Both the position numbers and the translations under genes were made by a program. A stretch of DNA of 64,000 nt from Xylophilus rhododendri (lineage in GTDB: Bacteria > Pseudomonadota > Gammaproteobacteria > Burkholderiales > Burkholderiaceae_C): contig NZ_CP047650.1 of the NCBI RefSeq assembly GCF_009906855.1, positions 5,790,581 through 5,854,580 on the forward strand. The letters run 5' to 3'. Below are positions 33,888-43,058 of this stretch, one piece after another (positions within the stretch are counted from its first letter, which is position 1; each line of letters begins with the position of its first letter). The notes below the pieces were generated by a model. The model was not told the origin of the DNA and made no database searches. It saw only the letters and a list, made by a program, of their open reading frames with translations.

Positions 33888-35567
33888 TCAGGCCGCGGGC
33901 GGCGCCAGCCAGGCATCGGCCAGGGTCGAATAGAAACGCAGCGGGCCTTCGCGCAGGCCCTGCAGGCGCTTGCTGTAGATGGCGTAGAAGTTGAGTTCCA
34001 GCAGGTTGATCGAGGGCACGTCCACCTGCGCCAGTTGCTGCATCTGGCCGATGAGTTCGCGCCGCTTGTTCACATCGGCCTCGTCGTGGATGCCCTGGAT
34101 GATGCGGTCCATCTCTGTCGAGCTGTAGCGCGCGGCGTTGCTGGACACCGAGCCCTTGCGGATGTTCTGCGACCAGTAGCGCCGCTCCACGCCGATCTGC
34201 GGATCGGGGTAGGCCGAGTACCAGCCCTGGGCCGTGTCGAAGTCGTAGTCGGTGTACATCTTGCGGATCCAGGTCGGCAGGTCGAAGTTGACCAGCGTCA
34301 GCTCCACCCCGACCTTGCCCAGGGCCTGGCGGGTGTATTCGGCGGCGCGCTGGTAGACCGGGCCGTAGGGGCTCACCATGTGGTTGATGCGCAGGCGCAC
34401 ACCGTCCGCGCCGCGTTTGAGGCCCGCCTCGTCGAACAGCTTCTCGGCCTGGGCCGGGTCGAATGCGTACTGCGGCAGGCCGGGCTTGAAGAACTGCTTC
34501 TGGTAGCTGGGCACCGGGCCTTCGGCGGGTTTGGCCAGGCCATACCAGATGTTGTCGGCCAGGGCCTTGCGGTCCAGCGCATGGGCGAAGGCGCGGCGGA
34601 TGCGCACGTCCTGGAACTGCGGGCGCTGCATGTTGAAGTCGATGAAGAACATCGGCGCGGGAGCTTCCCAGCCCTTGGTGTCCACCACCAGGGCGGGGTT
34701 CCTGCGCAGGCGCTCCACATCGGATTCGGGCACCGGGTTGGTCACCGCGTAGTGCAGCTCGCCGCTCTCCAGCGCGGCGGCGCGGGCGCCGGCATCGGGG
34801 ATGAACTTGAAGACCACCCGGTCGAGCAGGGGCTTGCCGCTGTCCCAGTAGTTCGGGTTGCGCTCCAGCACCACATGGCTGCCGCGCACCCACTCCTTGA
34901 AGACGAAGGCGCCGGTGCCCACCGGCTTGGTGTTCCAGGGGTTGGCCATCACGTTGGTGCCGGCGTAGAGGTGCTTGGGCACGATCTGCGTCTCGGTGCC
35001 GAAGAGGGCCGACCACAGCACCACCGAGGGGCCGTCCAGGCGCAGCACCACGGTGTGCTCGTCGGGTGTCTCCACGGCGGTCACCCGGCCGAAGGTGGAG
35101 CTGCCGCGCGGGTGCACCTTCTTCACCACTTCCAGCAGCGAGTACTGCACGTCGGCCGAGGTGAAGGGATGGCCGTCGTGCCACTTCACGCCGCGGCGCA
35201 GCTTGAAGGTGATGGTCTTGCCGTCCTTGGATTCGCTCCAGGATTCGGCCAGCTGGGGCTGGGGCTTGAAGTCCTTGTCGTAGCGCACGAGCCCGTCGAA
35301 GATGCTGGCCGAGATGACCACCGCCGGCTGCGAGATGTTGATGCCGGCGACCAGGCCCGCCGGCTCCGGCAGCACGTTGGCGACCAGGGTGCCACCCTTG
35401 ACCGGGCTGGAATCGGCCGCCCAGGAAGCGTGGGAGAGCAGGCTGGCGCCCAGGCCGATGGCGGCTCCGGCTTCGAGGAACTGGCGGCGCGAGCGGACCG
35501 GGAATTCGGCGGCGTGGGGGATCTGATGTGTCAAGACGGAACTCGGTGGCGGTGAAGGCAGGGACAC
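33888..35567 (-). CDS. ABC transporter substrate-binding protein, DppA/OppA family
   Basis: Periplasmic solute-binding protein of up to 559 aa (SBP_bac_5 family). A Tat signal is clear: RSRRQFLEAGAAIGLGASLL, with cleavage likely after SWA. The mature part has the family strand AVVISASIFDGLVRYDKDFK, LRRGVKWHDGHPFTSADVQY and GTGAFVFKEWVRGSHVVLER. A GTG at 35567 is used, but no good ribosome site is seen and a TTG at 35534 is as likely; the first 25 residues are therefore uncertain. It is the first gene of the ABC-monooxygenase operon. Family members bind peptides, glutathione, nickel or sugars; the neighbour suggests an organosulfur ligand. Confidence 0.9.
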   Translation of the reverse strand: MSLPSPPPSSVLTHQIPHAAEFPVRSRRQFLEAGAAIGLGASLLSHASWAADSSPVKGGTLVANVLPEPAGLVAGINISQPAVVISASIFDGLVRYDKDFKPQPQLAESWSESKDGKTITFKLRRGVKWHDGHPFTSADVQYSLLEVVKKVHPRGSSTFGRVTAVETPDEHTVVLRLDGPSVVLWSALFGTETQIVPKHLYAGTNVMANPWNTKPVGTGAFVFKEWVRGSHVVLERNPNYWDSGKPLLDRVVFKFIPDAGARAAALESGELHYAVTNPVPESDVERLRRNPALVVDTKGWEAPAPMFFIDFNMQRPQFQDVRIRRAFAHALDRKALADNIWYGLAKPAEGPVPSYQKQFFKPGLPQYAFDPAQAEKLFDEAGLKRGADGVRLRINHMVSPYGPVYQRAAEYTRQALGKVGVELTLVNFDLPTWIRKMYTDYDFDTAQGWYSAYPDPQIGVERRYWSQNIRKGSVSSNAARYSSTEMDRIIQGIHDEADVNKRRELIGQMQQLAQVDVPSINLLELNFYAIYSKRLQGLREGPLRFYSTLADAWLAPPAA

Positions 35568-35680
35568 CCGACGGTAAGAGCCGCGGCGGCATCGACCAAG
35601 GAAGAAAACCGCCTATGCATATGAGGGAAGGGCCGGCCCGGCTCAGGCCGCCGCCGGCGTAGGGGATGTAGTTGACGGCT

Positions 35681-35740
35681 CGCGCCTATGGTGCCGCTGG
35701 CGCCGGCGACGGTCTCCACCACCACCGCCTGCGCCCACTG
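35681..35740 (-). pseudogene. Remnant of a Bug family receptor gene
   Basis: On the minus strand this intergenic piece translates as QWAQAVVVETVAGASGTIGA. The part VVVExxAGASGTIGA is the signature strand-loop of Bug/TctC receptors (compare VVVENRAGAGTTLA in the intact gene at 15081-16064). No start, signal peptide or rest of the protein is present on either side, so it is a short leftover of a decayed or deleted Bug gene. It lies in an otherwise gene-free stretch between the ABC operon and the small membrane protein. Confidence 0.6.
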
Positions 35741-35793
35741 GAGCGAGAGTATTCAAATAACCTTGGGTGAAATCGTGATGAGGGCCGTCGGCG

Positions 35794-36141
35794 CTAAATG
35801 ATGCCCCGGACAAAAAACATCATTCCGGCCAGCATCGAAATCACCATGCCCCAATACTGAGTGCGCGGCAGCAGGGGAATTCGATAAATGCCCTGTGTCG
35901 AAATCAGCTTGAGCGCGGTGATCTGATACGTGTGCGACAGGGCGATGCTGAGAATCAGCGCGGCCCAGCAGCAAATGAAGCTGCCCTTGTGGTCCCCCTT
36001 GAGCGCAGCCTGCAGGGGCAGGCCGGACACGTCCTTCATATAAAACACGGGGAGAAACATGGCGGCGGTGGCCAGCTTGGCGCAAGCCTCCGCGCTCTTT
36101 GCCCAGCCGGCCATGGTGTTCGCATAGAAATTCTCGGTCAT
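35794..36141 (-). CDS. Small hydrophobic protein of unknown function
   Basis: Protein of 115 aa, not recognised. It has an amphipathic N-terminal part (MTENFYANTMAGWAKSAEAC) and likely three membrane stretches: about residues 20-38 (AKLATAAMFLPVFYM), 53-72 (GSFICCWAALILSIALSHTY) and 96-115 (QYWGMVISMLAGMMFFVRGI). The start at 36141 has AAAGGAAA upstream. Composition is visibly less GC-rich than the neighbours. It is divergent from the lipase/metacaspase gene, 154 nt between start codons; small membrane proteins beside toxic hydrolases can serve as immunity or regulators, but nothing in the sequence proves that. Confidence 0.7.
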   Translation of the reverse strand: MTENFYANTMAGWAKSAEACAKLATAAMFLPVFYMKDVSGLPLQAALKGDHKGSFICCWAALILSIALSHTYQITALKLISTQGIYRIPLLPRTQYWGMVISMLAGMMFFVRGII

Positions 36142-36295
36142 GGTTATTTCCTTTAAAAATAAAGCATCTCGGCAATAAATCCGATGGACTGCGCGAGGTA
36201 ATCGCCTCTCAAAGTGAGCACCCGCGACTTTTCAAATGATGTAACAGGATGGATACTAATTCGGGGGCTTAACCAACAGCAATACCGGAGACGAC

Positions 36296-39200
36296 ATGAT
36301 CGAAATTCGGCTTCCTGAGCAGGCGGGCATCGTGAACCTGGGCAATGGCATCGCGATCCATTCCCGCGGTCTGGCCGGCTCCGTGTATGTGGACGCCGGC
36401 GGGCCCGGCGCACGGGACCTGGCCGGCGGCCCGCTGGCGCTGCGGCTCACCCAGGCGGGGCTGCGTCCCGGACCCTTGCTGGCGACGGCTGCGCCGCCGG
36501 GAGCCGGAACGCCCTCCCTGAGCCGGCTGGCCAGCCGCTCGCTCCAGCCGGGCGCGGCCGATGCCCCCTCCGCCGCGACAGTGACGATAGACGTCGACGT
36601 GCCAGACGGCGAGGCCTGCGTGCTGCTGGTCGAGGATGGCGCCGGCTGCCTCCACTGGGTGGTGCCCGAGGAGCCCTTCGCGGCGCCCGAAGCCGCCGCG
36701 CGCTCCCTGGGCCGCACGGTCAGTTTCCCGGTGCCCGCCGATACCCTGGTGGCCGCCGAAGGCACGCGCGGTTTGCTCGGCCGCCTGGACAGCGCGGGCG
36801 CCAGGGTGCAGGCCTGGTTCTTCGCGGCCACCGACGCGGTGCTGGGGCCGGTCATCCACGGATTCGCCCGCAAGTGGGAGACGCAGAACCGCCCCTGCTT
36901 CACCCGCGGCTTCACGCCCTCCGACTACCGCATCGACGACCCGCATTTCGCCCGCCTCGACGACGCCGCCTGGCGGGCGCTGGCGGCCGGGCCGGCCCTG
37001 CTCTTCGTGCACGGCACCTTCAGCAGCAGCGGGGCCTTCCAGGGCCTGCAGCCGGCCGTCATGCAGTCGCTGGCCGCGGCCTACGGCGGGCGCATGTTCG
37101 CCTTCAACCATCCGACGATGACGGCCGACCCGCGCGAGAACGCCATCGCCTTCCTCAGCCAGATGCCGCAGGACCTGCGCCTGGAAGTCGACATCGTCTG
37201 CCACAGCCGCGGCGGGCTGGTGGCGCGGCAGATGGCGGCCCTGGGCAGCGCCGGCGGGCGCCTCAAGGTGCGCCGCATCGTCTTCGTCGGCGCCACCAAC
37301 GCCGGCACGGCGCTGGCGAACGGCGATCACATGGTCGACATGGTCAGCCGCTTCACCACCCTGGCCAGGTTCATCCCGGAGGGCGTGACCCGGACGGTGG
37401 TCGATGCGCTGGTGCTGGCGGTCAAGGTGGCGGGCCACGGCCTGCTGGCGGACCTGGAAGGCCTGCGGGCCATGGATCCGAGCGGCAAATTCATGCGCGA
37501 GCTCAACGTGCCCGCCGCATCGCAGGTGGAGCTGTTCGCGATCGCGTCGAACTTCGAGCCCAAGGCCGGTACGCCCTTCATCAGCCTGCGGCGTGCCGAG
37601 GATCTCGCCGCGGACCAGGTCTTCGGCTCCGACCAGAACGACCTGGTGGTGCCGACGCAGGGCGTCTTCTCCAGAAACGGCGCGACGGGTTTTCCGATCG
37701 CCGAAACCCGCCTGCTGAACTACACGGCCGCCGACGGCGTGGTGCACACCGGCTATTTCGACGAGGCCCGCACCGGTGAGCGTCTGCTCGAATGGCTGGC
37801 CGGCGGATCGCGTGCGGCGGCGGCAGGCTCGGCCGCGTCCGGCGCGACGGCCGCGGAGGTGGCCCGCATGTTCGACGCCATGCGCGACCGGGCGGTGCAG
37901 CAGCTGACGACGACAACCAGCGGCGGCCGGGCGCTGGCGCGTGGCGGCAATGCCGAATTCACCCCGGCCGAGCTGGAGAAACTGCGGCCGCACGTGGTGA
38001 ACCTGAGCGAAGGCGTGTTCAAGGCCAGCGGCATCTACTCGTCCACCCCGCAGGACGTGGACGCCATGGTGCAGGAGCACATCCCGCGCTTCGCCGAGAA
38101 GCTGCCGGCCGGGCAGAAGCTGCGCATCGTGGTGTGGGCCCATGGCGGACTGATCGGCGAACGCGACGGCCTGCGCATCGCCCAGAAACACATCGACTGG
38201 TGGCTTGCCAACGGCGTCTTCCCGATCTACGTGGTGTGGGAGACCGGCCTGTTCGATGCCCTGCGCAGCATCCTGGAGCAGGTGCGCCGCAAGCTCCCCG
38301 GCATGGGTGGCCGCGACCTGTTCGACTACACCAGCGACCCGCTGCTGGAGCTGGGCGCGCATGCGCTCGGCGGGGTGAGCATCTGGGGCGCGATGAAGCG
38401 CAATGCCGAGCTGGCCAGCGGCGCCGATGGCGGCGCCCGCCTGATAGCCCGGCGGCTGGCAGATCTGGCGGCGTCCGACGACTGGCGCCGCGGCCGCGAG
38501 GTCGAGTTCCACGCCGTCGGCCACAGCGCCGGCTCCATCTTCCATTCCTGGTTCCTGCCCGCCGCCGTCGACGAGAAGATGCCGGCCTTCAAGACCCTGC
38601 AGCTGCTGGCACCGGCCATCACGGTGGCCGAGTTCGACAGCCGGCTGGCGGGCCGGATCGGGCCGGACGGGGCCGCCGAGCGCGCCATCCTCTACACGAT
38701 GAAACGCTCGTACGAGGAGGACGACAACTGCGCGGGCATCTACCGCAAGTCGCTGCTCTACCTCATCCACCACGCCCTGGAGCCGCAGGTGCGCACGCCC
38801 ATCCTGGGGCTGGAGCTGTCGCTGCGGGCCGACCCGGCGGCCGCCTCCCTGTTCGGCCTGAACGGCGCGCCGAACGCGGCGGGCAGGGTGGTCTGGTCGG
38901 TGAGCGAAGGCGACGGCCGCAACTCCAGCCGGTCGCAAAGCCACGGCGACTTCGACGACGATTCCGCCACCATGAACAGCGTGGCCGCCAACCTGCTCGA
39001 CGAGGCCAACGCCCGCTGCGCCTATGTGGACAGCCGCGCCGCGCCGGCACGGGGGCTGGACCTCTGGCCGGTATCGGACGACTGGCTGCGCGGGGTGGAC
39101 ACATCGGCGGCCGCGGCACCATCGGCACTGGCTCCGCTGGCGCCCTCCGAGCCGCCGGCGGCGCATGCGGCACCGGCCACGGTGCGCCCGCCCCCGTCTC

Positions 39201-40045
39201 CGCCGGCCCCCGCGGGCGGCGGCGCCCGGCGGGCCCTGTGCATCGGCATCGACGCCTATCCGGCACCCAACACCCTGTCGGGCTGCGTCGACGACACCCG
39301 CACCTGGCAGCGCACCCTCACCGCCCTGGGCTTCGAGGTCGCATCGCTGTGCGACAAGGATGCGTCGCACCAGGCCATCGTCGAGACCCTGGGCGTACTG
39401 GTCCGCGATGCCAGGGCCGGCGACACCCTGGTGGTGCACTACTCCGGCCACGGCACCCAGGTGGACGATTTCGACGGGGACGAGGACGACGGCCTCGACG
39501 AAGCGCTGGTCCCCATCGATTTCCAGGCCGGCGCCTTCCTCGTCGACGACGACCTGCGCGACATCTTCCGGCAGCTGCCGCCGGGCGTGGACCTGACCTG
39601 CTTCATCGACTGCTGCCACTCCGGCACCATCACCCGCATGCTCGGCCGCAGCACCGGCGGCCCGCGGTCCGCGCCGGACACGCGTGCCCGGCTGCTCAAG
39701 CACACCGACGACTGGCAGGACTGGATGCGGGCCCACGAACGTTTCCGGCAACGCCAGGCCTCCCGCACACTCTCGCTGCGCGGCTCCCGCGCACTCGAAA
39801 ACAACGCCATCGGCTGGGTCAATTTCTCCGCCTGCGCATCGCACGAGCTGGCCTACGAATCCGGCGGCAGCGGCGACTTCACCCGCCACACCACCGCGCT
39901 GCTGACCCGCGGCGCGCTGCAGCTGAGCAACCGGGCCTTCCAGGACGCGGTGATCCAGTCCTTCGGTGCGCAGCGCCGCCAGACCCCGCAGCTCGACTGT
40001 CCCGATGCGCAGCGCGACGTGCGGCTGCTGAAGTTCCTGCGCTGA
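36296..40045 (+). CDS. Two lipase-like alpha/beta-hydrolase domains fused to a C-terminal metacaspase
   Basis: Protein of 1249 aa with three predicted hydrolase domains and no signal peptide. Domain 1 (about 225-480): oxyanion motif LLFVHGTFSSSG and nucleophile elbow CHSRGG (Ser304). Domain 2 (about 590-900): VVWAHGGLIGE and AVGHSAGSIF (Ser744). A Pro/Ala-rich linker (about 920-975) follows. Domain 3 (about 977-1249): a peptidase C14/metacaspase unit with RRALCIGIDAYP, HYSGHGTQ (catalytic His1052) and DCCHSG (catalytic Cys1107). The start has GGAG 7 nt upstream. It is followed 11 nt later by the metalloprotease/GH19 gene, so they form an operon. Function unknown; a hydrolytic effector or a caspase-driven cell-death/defence role are both possible. 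The residues 1-220 have no clear family. Confidence 0.88.
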   Translation: MIEIRLPEQAGIVNLGNGIAIHSRGLAGSVYVDAGGPGARDLAGGPLALRLTQAGLRPGPLLATAAPPGAGTPSLSRLASRSLQPGAADAPSAATVTIDVDVPDGEACVLLVEDGAGCLHWVVPEEPFAAPEAAARSLGRTVSFPVPADTLVAAEGTRGLLGRLDSAGARVQAWFFAATDAVLGPVIHGFARKWETQNRPCFTRGFTPSDYRIDDPHFARLDDAAWRALAAGPALLFVHGTFSSSGAFQGLQPAVMQSLAAAYGGRMFAFNHPTMTADPRENAIAFLSQMPQDLRLEVDIVCHSRGGLVARQMAALGSAGGRLKVRRIVFVGATNAGTALANGDHMVDMVSRFTTLARFIPEGVTRTVVDALVLAVKVAGHGLLADLEGLRAMDPSGKFMRELNVPAASQVELFAIASNFEPKAGTPFISLRRAEDLAADQVFGSDQNDLVVPTQGVFSRNGATGFPIAETRLLNYTAADGVVHTGYFDEARTGERLLEWLAGGSRAAAAGSAASGATAAEVARMFDAMRDRAVQQLTTTTSGGRALARGGNAEFTPAELEKLRPHVVNLSEGVFKASGIYSSTPQDVDAMVQEHIPRFAEKLPAGQKLRIVVWAHGGLIGERDGLRIAQKHIDWWLANGVFPIYVVWETGLFDALRSILEQVRRKLPGMGGRDLFDYTSDPLLELGAHALGGVSIWGAMKRNAELASGADGGARLIARRLADLAASDDWRRGREVEFHAVGHSAGSIFHSWFLPAAVDEKMPAFKTLQLLAPAITVAEFDSRLAGRIGPDGAAERAILYTMKRSYEEDDNCAGIYRKSLLYLIHHALEPQVRTPILGLELSLRADPAAASLFGLNGAPNAAGRVVWSVSEGDGRNSSRSQSHGDFDDDSATMNSVAANLLDEANARCAYVDSRAAPARGLDLWPVSDDWLRGVDTSAAAAPSALAPLAPSEPPAAHAAPATVRPPPSPPAPAGGGARRALCIGIDAYPAPNTLSGCVDDTRTWQRTLTALGFEVASLCDKDASHQAIVETLGVLVRDARAGDTLVVHYSGHGTQVDDFDGDEDDGLDEALVPIDFQAGAFLVDDDLRDIFRQLPPGVDLTCFIDCCHSGTITRMLGRSTGGPRSAPDTRARLLKHTDDWQDWMRAHERFRQRQASRTLSLRGSRALENNAIGWVNFSACASHELAYESGGSGDFTRHTTALLTRGALQLSNRAFQDAVIQSFGAQRRQTPQLDCPDAQRDVRLLKFLR

Positions 40046-40056
40046 AGGCCACGGCG

Positions 40057-42930
40057 ATGACCCGCGCCAGCACACCGCAGGCCTCGGCGGCCAGCGCCCA
40101 GACACGCATCGACCAGACGCAGGACCGCCCGGAACACAAGCGCCGCGGCCGGGCGGTGCGCGGCCAGGACTTCGCCATCGGCCCGCGCGTGCTGCAGGGC
40201 AGCCGCCAGCGCGCCTACGAACGCGGGCAGGACGATCCCGTGTACCGGCCGCTGCGCATCTATGCGCTGGATCCTTCGGCCTCGGTCTCGGATGGCGCGC
40301 AGGCCATCGTCAACGTGCCGTACGAGCCGCTCAAGCTCACACCCTCCGGCCTGCGCGGAGCCATCCTGGAGGTGGTGGACGCGCCGGCGGCCGACCCCGT
40401 GCACCTCGACGACCCCTTCGTGCTGATGCGCCAGGGCCATATGCCGAGCCCGGAGGACGCAGGCTTTCGCCAGCAGATGACCTACGCGGTCGGCAGCACC
40501 ACCTATGCGGCCTTCCGCCAGGCCCTGGGGCGCGAGGTGGCCTGGGGTTTCCGGCGCGATGACGGCGAGACCGGAAGCCGGCTGCGCCTGCGGCCCTGCG
40601 TGGAGCATCTGCAGAACGCCTTCTACGACCCCGGCCGTGGCGAGATCTGCTTCGGCGCCTTCGAGGCCGGCGCCTCCGTCTGCGGGCGCAACGTGCCGGG
40701 CGGCATGGTGTCGCTCAGCCTGGCCCACGATGTGGTGGTGCACGAGATGTCGCATGCGCTGCTGGACGGCCTGCGCTCGCATTTCCTGCACCCGTCCAAC
40801 CTCGACGTGCTGGCCTTCCACGAAGGTTTCGCCGACCTGATCGCGGTGTTCCAGCGCTTCACCTACCGCGACGTGGTCAGCCGGGCGGTGCGGGCTTCGC
40901 GCGGCGAGATTTCGGCGTCCGAACTCATCACCGACATCGCGGTGCAGTTCGCGCAGGCGCTCGATGCCACCGGCGCGCTGCGCAGCGCCGCGCCGAAGGA
41001 AGAGCGCCGCTACGAGGACACGATAGAGCCGCACTTCCGCGGCGAGATCCTGGTGGCGGCCGTCTTCGATGCCTTCAACCGGGTGTACCAGCGCAAGACG
41101 GCCGCGCTGTTCAGGCTGGCCAGCGACGGCACCGGCCTGCTGCCGCCGGGCGAGATTTCCGAGCTGCTGGCCAACCAGCTGGCCGAGCGGGCCAGCGTGC
41201 TCGCATCGCAGTTCCTGTCGATCTGCATCCGGGCCATCGACTTCTGCCCGCCGGTGGACATCACCTTCGGCGAGTTCCTGCGCGCGGTCATCACGGCGGA
41301 CATGGACCTGGTGCCCTCGGACGACTGGGGCTATCGCGAAGCCTGGATAGACGCCTTCGCAAAACGGCGCATCTACCCGGCGGGCGTCAAGAGCCTTTCG
41401 GAAAGCTCGCTGATCTGGCGGGCGCCCGCCAGCGCGCTGCCGCCCGAGCCTGAACTGAGTTTTTCGAGCCTGCGTTTCGATGGCGATCCGGGACGTGTCG
41501 CCAGCCCGGAGGAAATGCTGCGCCAGGCCACCGCCTTCGGCCAGCTGGCCGCCGACAAGGCCTATCTGCGCGAGTTCGGCCTGTGTCCGCCCGGCGACGC
41601 CGCGCTCGGCGAGGACACGGTCGACCTGCCGGTGGTGGAATCGGTCCGCGCGTCCCGGCGGGTCGGGCCCAGCGGCCAGGTGGTGTTCGACCTGATCGCC
41701 GAGATCACCCAGCGGCGTGTGGTGAAGAAGTCCGGCAAGGGACCCGGCTTCGACTTCTTCGGTGGCGCGACCGTGGTGCTCGACCCGCGGGGCCGTGTGC
41801 GCTATGCGGTCGGCAAGTCGGTGCTGGACGAGACGCGGCTGGAGGCCCAGCGCCGCTTCATCCAGAACGAGGGACAGGCCTTCTTCGGCATCGCGCCGCA
41901 CGACAGCCTGTGGCCCGCGGAAAAACTGCTGCTGCGGCTGCACCAGGTGACCCGGCCGCAGCTGCGCGCGAGTGTCGGCACCCGCGCGATGGTGCGCGGC
42001 CTGGAATCGACCGAGGCCGGCCGGTCCGCCGTGCGCTACCTGGCACGCCGCGGGCAGACGCAGCCCTGGGTTTCGCTGCTGAAGCATTGCCTGAACCTGG
42101 ACCGGAACCTGGCCTTGATGCCGGCGCTGGACGACTCGTCCGACTACGACATGGCGGTCGAACAGGCGGTGAGCCGCCTGCAGATGGCCAGCAAGGCATC
42201 GGTGGACGGCATCGCCGGGCCTGCGACATGGGGCATCGTGGGAACCCGGCTGCGCGGGCAGAAGGACACGGCCCTGCCGGACGCGGCCGCGGATACGCCG
42301 CGCTGGATCGGGGGATTGCTGAAGAACGATCCGGTCACCACCAGGCTCGGCGGTCTGGACATCGAAGCGGTCATCGACATGACGGAGTTCAGCTTTGGGC
42401 CGCTCGGCTCCGCCCAGCGCACCGGCCTCGCCTATCTGCTGGACCGCCTGCGGTCGGACCGGGACATCACGGACCTGCGTTGGGCCGCCTACATGCTGGC
42501 CACGGTCAAGCACGAGTGCGGCAATACCTGGCGGCCGATCGAGGAATACGGCAAGGGCGCCGGCAAGGCGTACGGGCAAGCCGTGACCGTGAGGGACGGT
42601 TCCGGGAATCCCCTGCGCAATGTCTATTTCGGCAGGGGCTACGTGCAGCTGACGTGGCAGCAGAACTATGCCGCCATCGGCATGGCGCTGGGGCTCGGGC
42701 GGGAACTGGAGATCCATCCCGAGAAGGTCCTGGATCCGGGCATCGCCTACGACGTCATGTCCTATGGAATGCGGCACGGGACGTTCACCGGCAAGAGACT
42801 GCAGTCGTATTTTTCCGCCTCTCTCGCGGATTACCTGAATGCGCGCCGGATCATCAACGGCACCGATTGCGCCGAGTCGATCGCCGGATACGCCAACCGG
42901 TTCCAGACCATGCTTCAGGCCTGCGCCTAG
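40057..42930 (+). CDS. Zinc metalloprotease - peptidoglycan-binding - GH19-like lysin fusion
   Basis: Protein of 957 aa. Residues about 130-470 form a gluzincin-type zinc protease: VVHEMSHALLDGL (His229, Glu230, His233) with the third ligand in AFHEGFADL (Glu256), as in M4/M36 peptidases. Residues about 680-735 are a peptidoglycan_binding_1 repeat (AVSRLQMASKASVDGIAGPA). Residues about 760-957 are GH19 chitinase/endolysin-like: AAYMLATVKHECGNTWRPIE (catalytic Glu820), GRGYVQLTWQQNY and ARRIINGTDCAESIAGY. No signal peptide is seen. The ATG at 40057 is 11 nt after the caspase gene stop; a longer frame reading upstream is only an overlap shadow. A wall-degrading activity is predicted; targets (self, rival or prey) are unknown. 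Confidence 0.88.
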   Translation: MTRASTPQASAASAQTRIDQTQDRPEHKRRGRAVRGQDFAIGPRVLQGSRQRAYERGQDDPVYRPLRIYALDPSASVSDGAQAIVNVPYEPLKLTPSGLRGAILEVVDAPAADPVHLDDPFVLMRQGHMPSPEDAGFRQQMTYAVGSTTYAAFRQALGREVAWGFRRDDGETGSRLRLRPCVEHLQNAFYDPGRGEICFGAFEAGASVCGRNVPGGMVSLSLAHDVVVHEMSHALLDGLRSHFLHPSNLDVLAFHEGFADLIAVFQRFTYRDVVSRAVRASRGEISASELITDIAVQFAQALDATGALRSAAPKEERRYEDTIEPHFRGEILVAAVFDAFNRVYQRKTAALFRLASDGTGLLPPGEISELLANQLAERASVLASQFLSICIRAIDFCPPVDITFGEFLRAVITADMDLVPSDDWGYREAWIDAFAKRRIYPAGVKSLSESSLIWRAPASALPPEPELSFSSLRFDGDPGRVASPEEMLRQATAFGQLAADKAYLREFGLCPPGDAALGEDTVDLPVVESVRASRRVGPSGQVVFDLIAEITQRRVVKKSGKGPGFDFFGGATVVLDPRGRVRYAVGKSVLDETRLEAQRRFIQNEGQAFFGIAPHDSLWPAEKLLLRLHQVTRPQLRASVGTRAMVRGLESTEAGRSAVRYLARRGQTQPWVSLLKHCLNLDRNLALMPALDDSSDYDMAVEQAVSRLQMASKASVDGIAGPATWGIVGTRLRGQKDTALPDAAADTPRWIGGLLKNDPVTTRLGGLDIEAVIDMTEFSFGPLGSAQRTGLAYLLDRLRSDRDITDLRWAAYMLATVKHECGNTWRPIEEYGKGAGKAYGQAVTVRDGSGNPLRNVYFGRGYVQLTWQQNYAAIGMALGLGRELEIHPEKVLDPGIAYDVMSYGMRHGTFTGKRLQSYFSASLADYLNARRIINGTDCAESIAGYANRFQTMLQACA

Positions 42931-43058
42931 GACATCGGGAATCGCCGTTCGCGCCCTCGGCCTACTGCGGCGCCAGGGGCCGTGCTGAAGAATCGCGGGT
43001 CCTCCTTCGGAACCCCCATGCAGCACCACGACCACCATCCCGAGACCGGAACGCGCCC

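Noticed and set aside
37792..40056. Upstream extension of the metalloprotease/GH19 frame inside the caspase gene
   Set aside because: It is an Arg-rich frame-shifted reading of the caspase gene; the true start is the ATG at 40057.
36269..43038. Two very long minus-strand frames over the caspase/lysin locus
   Set aside because: They are Val/Arg/His/Gly-rich antisense readings of two genes with all catalytic motifs in the plus frame.
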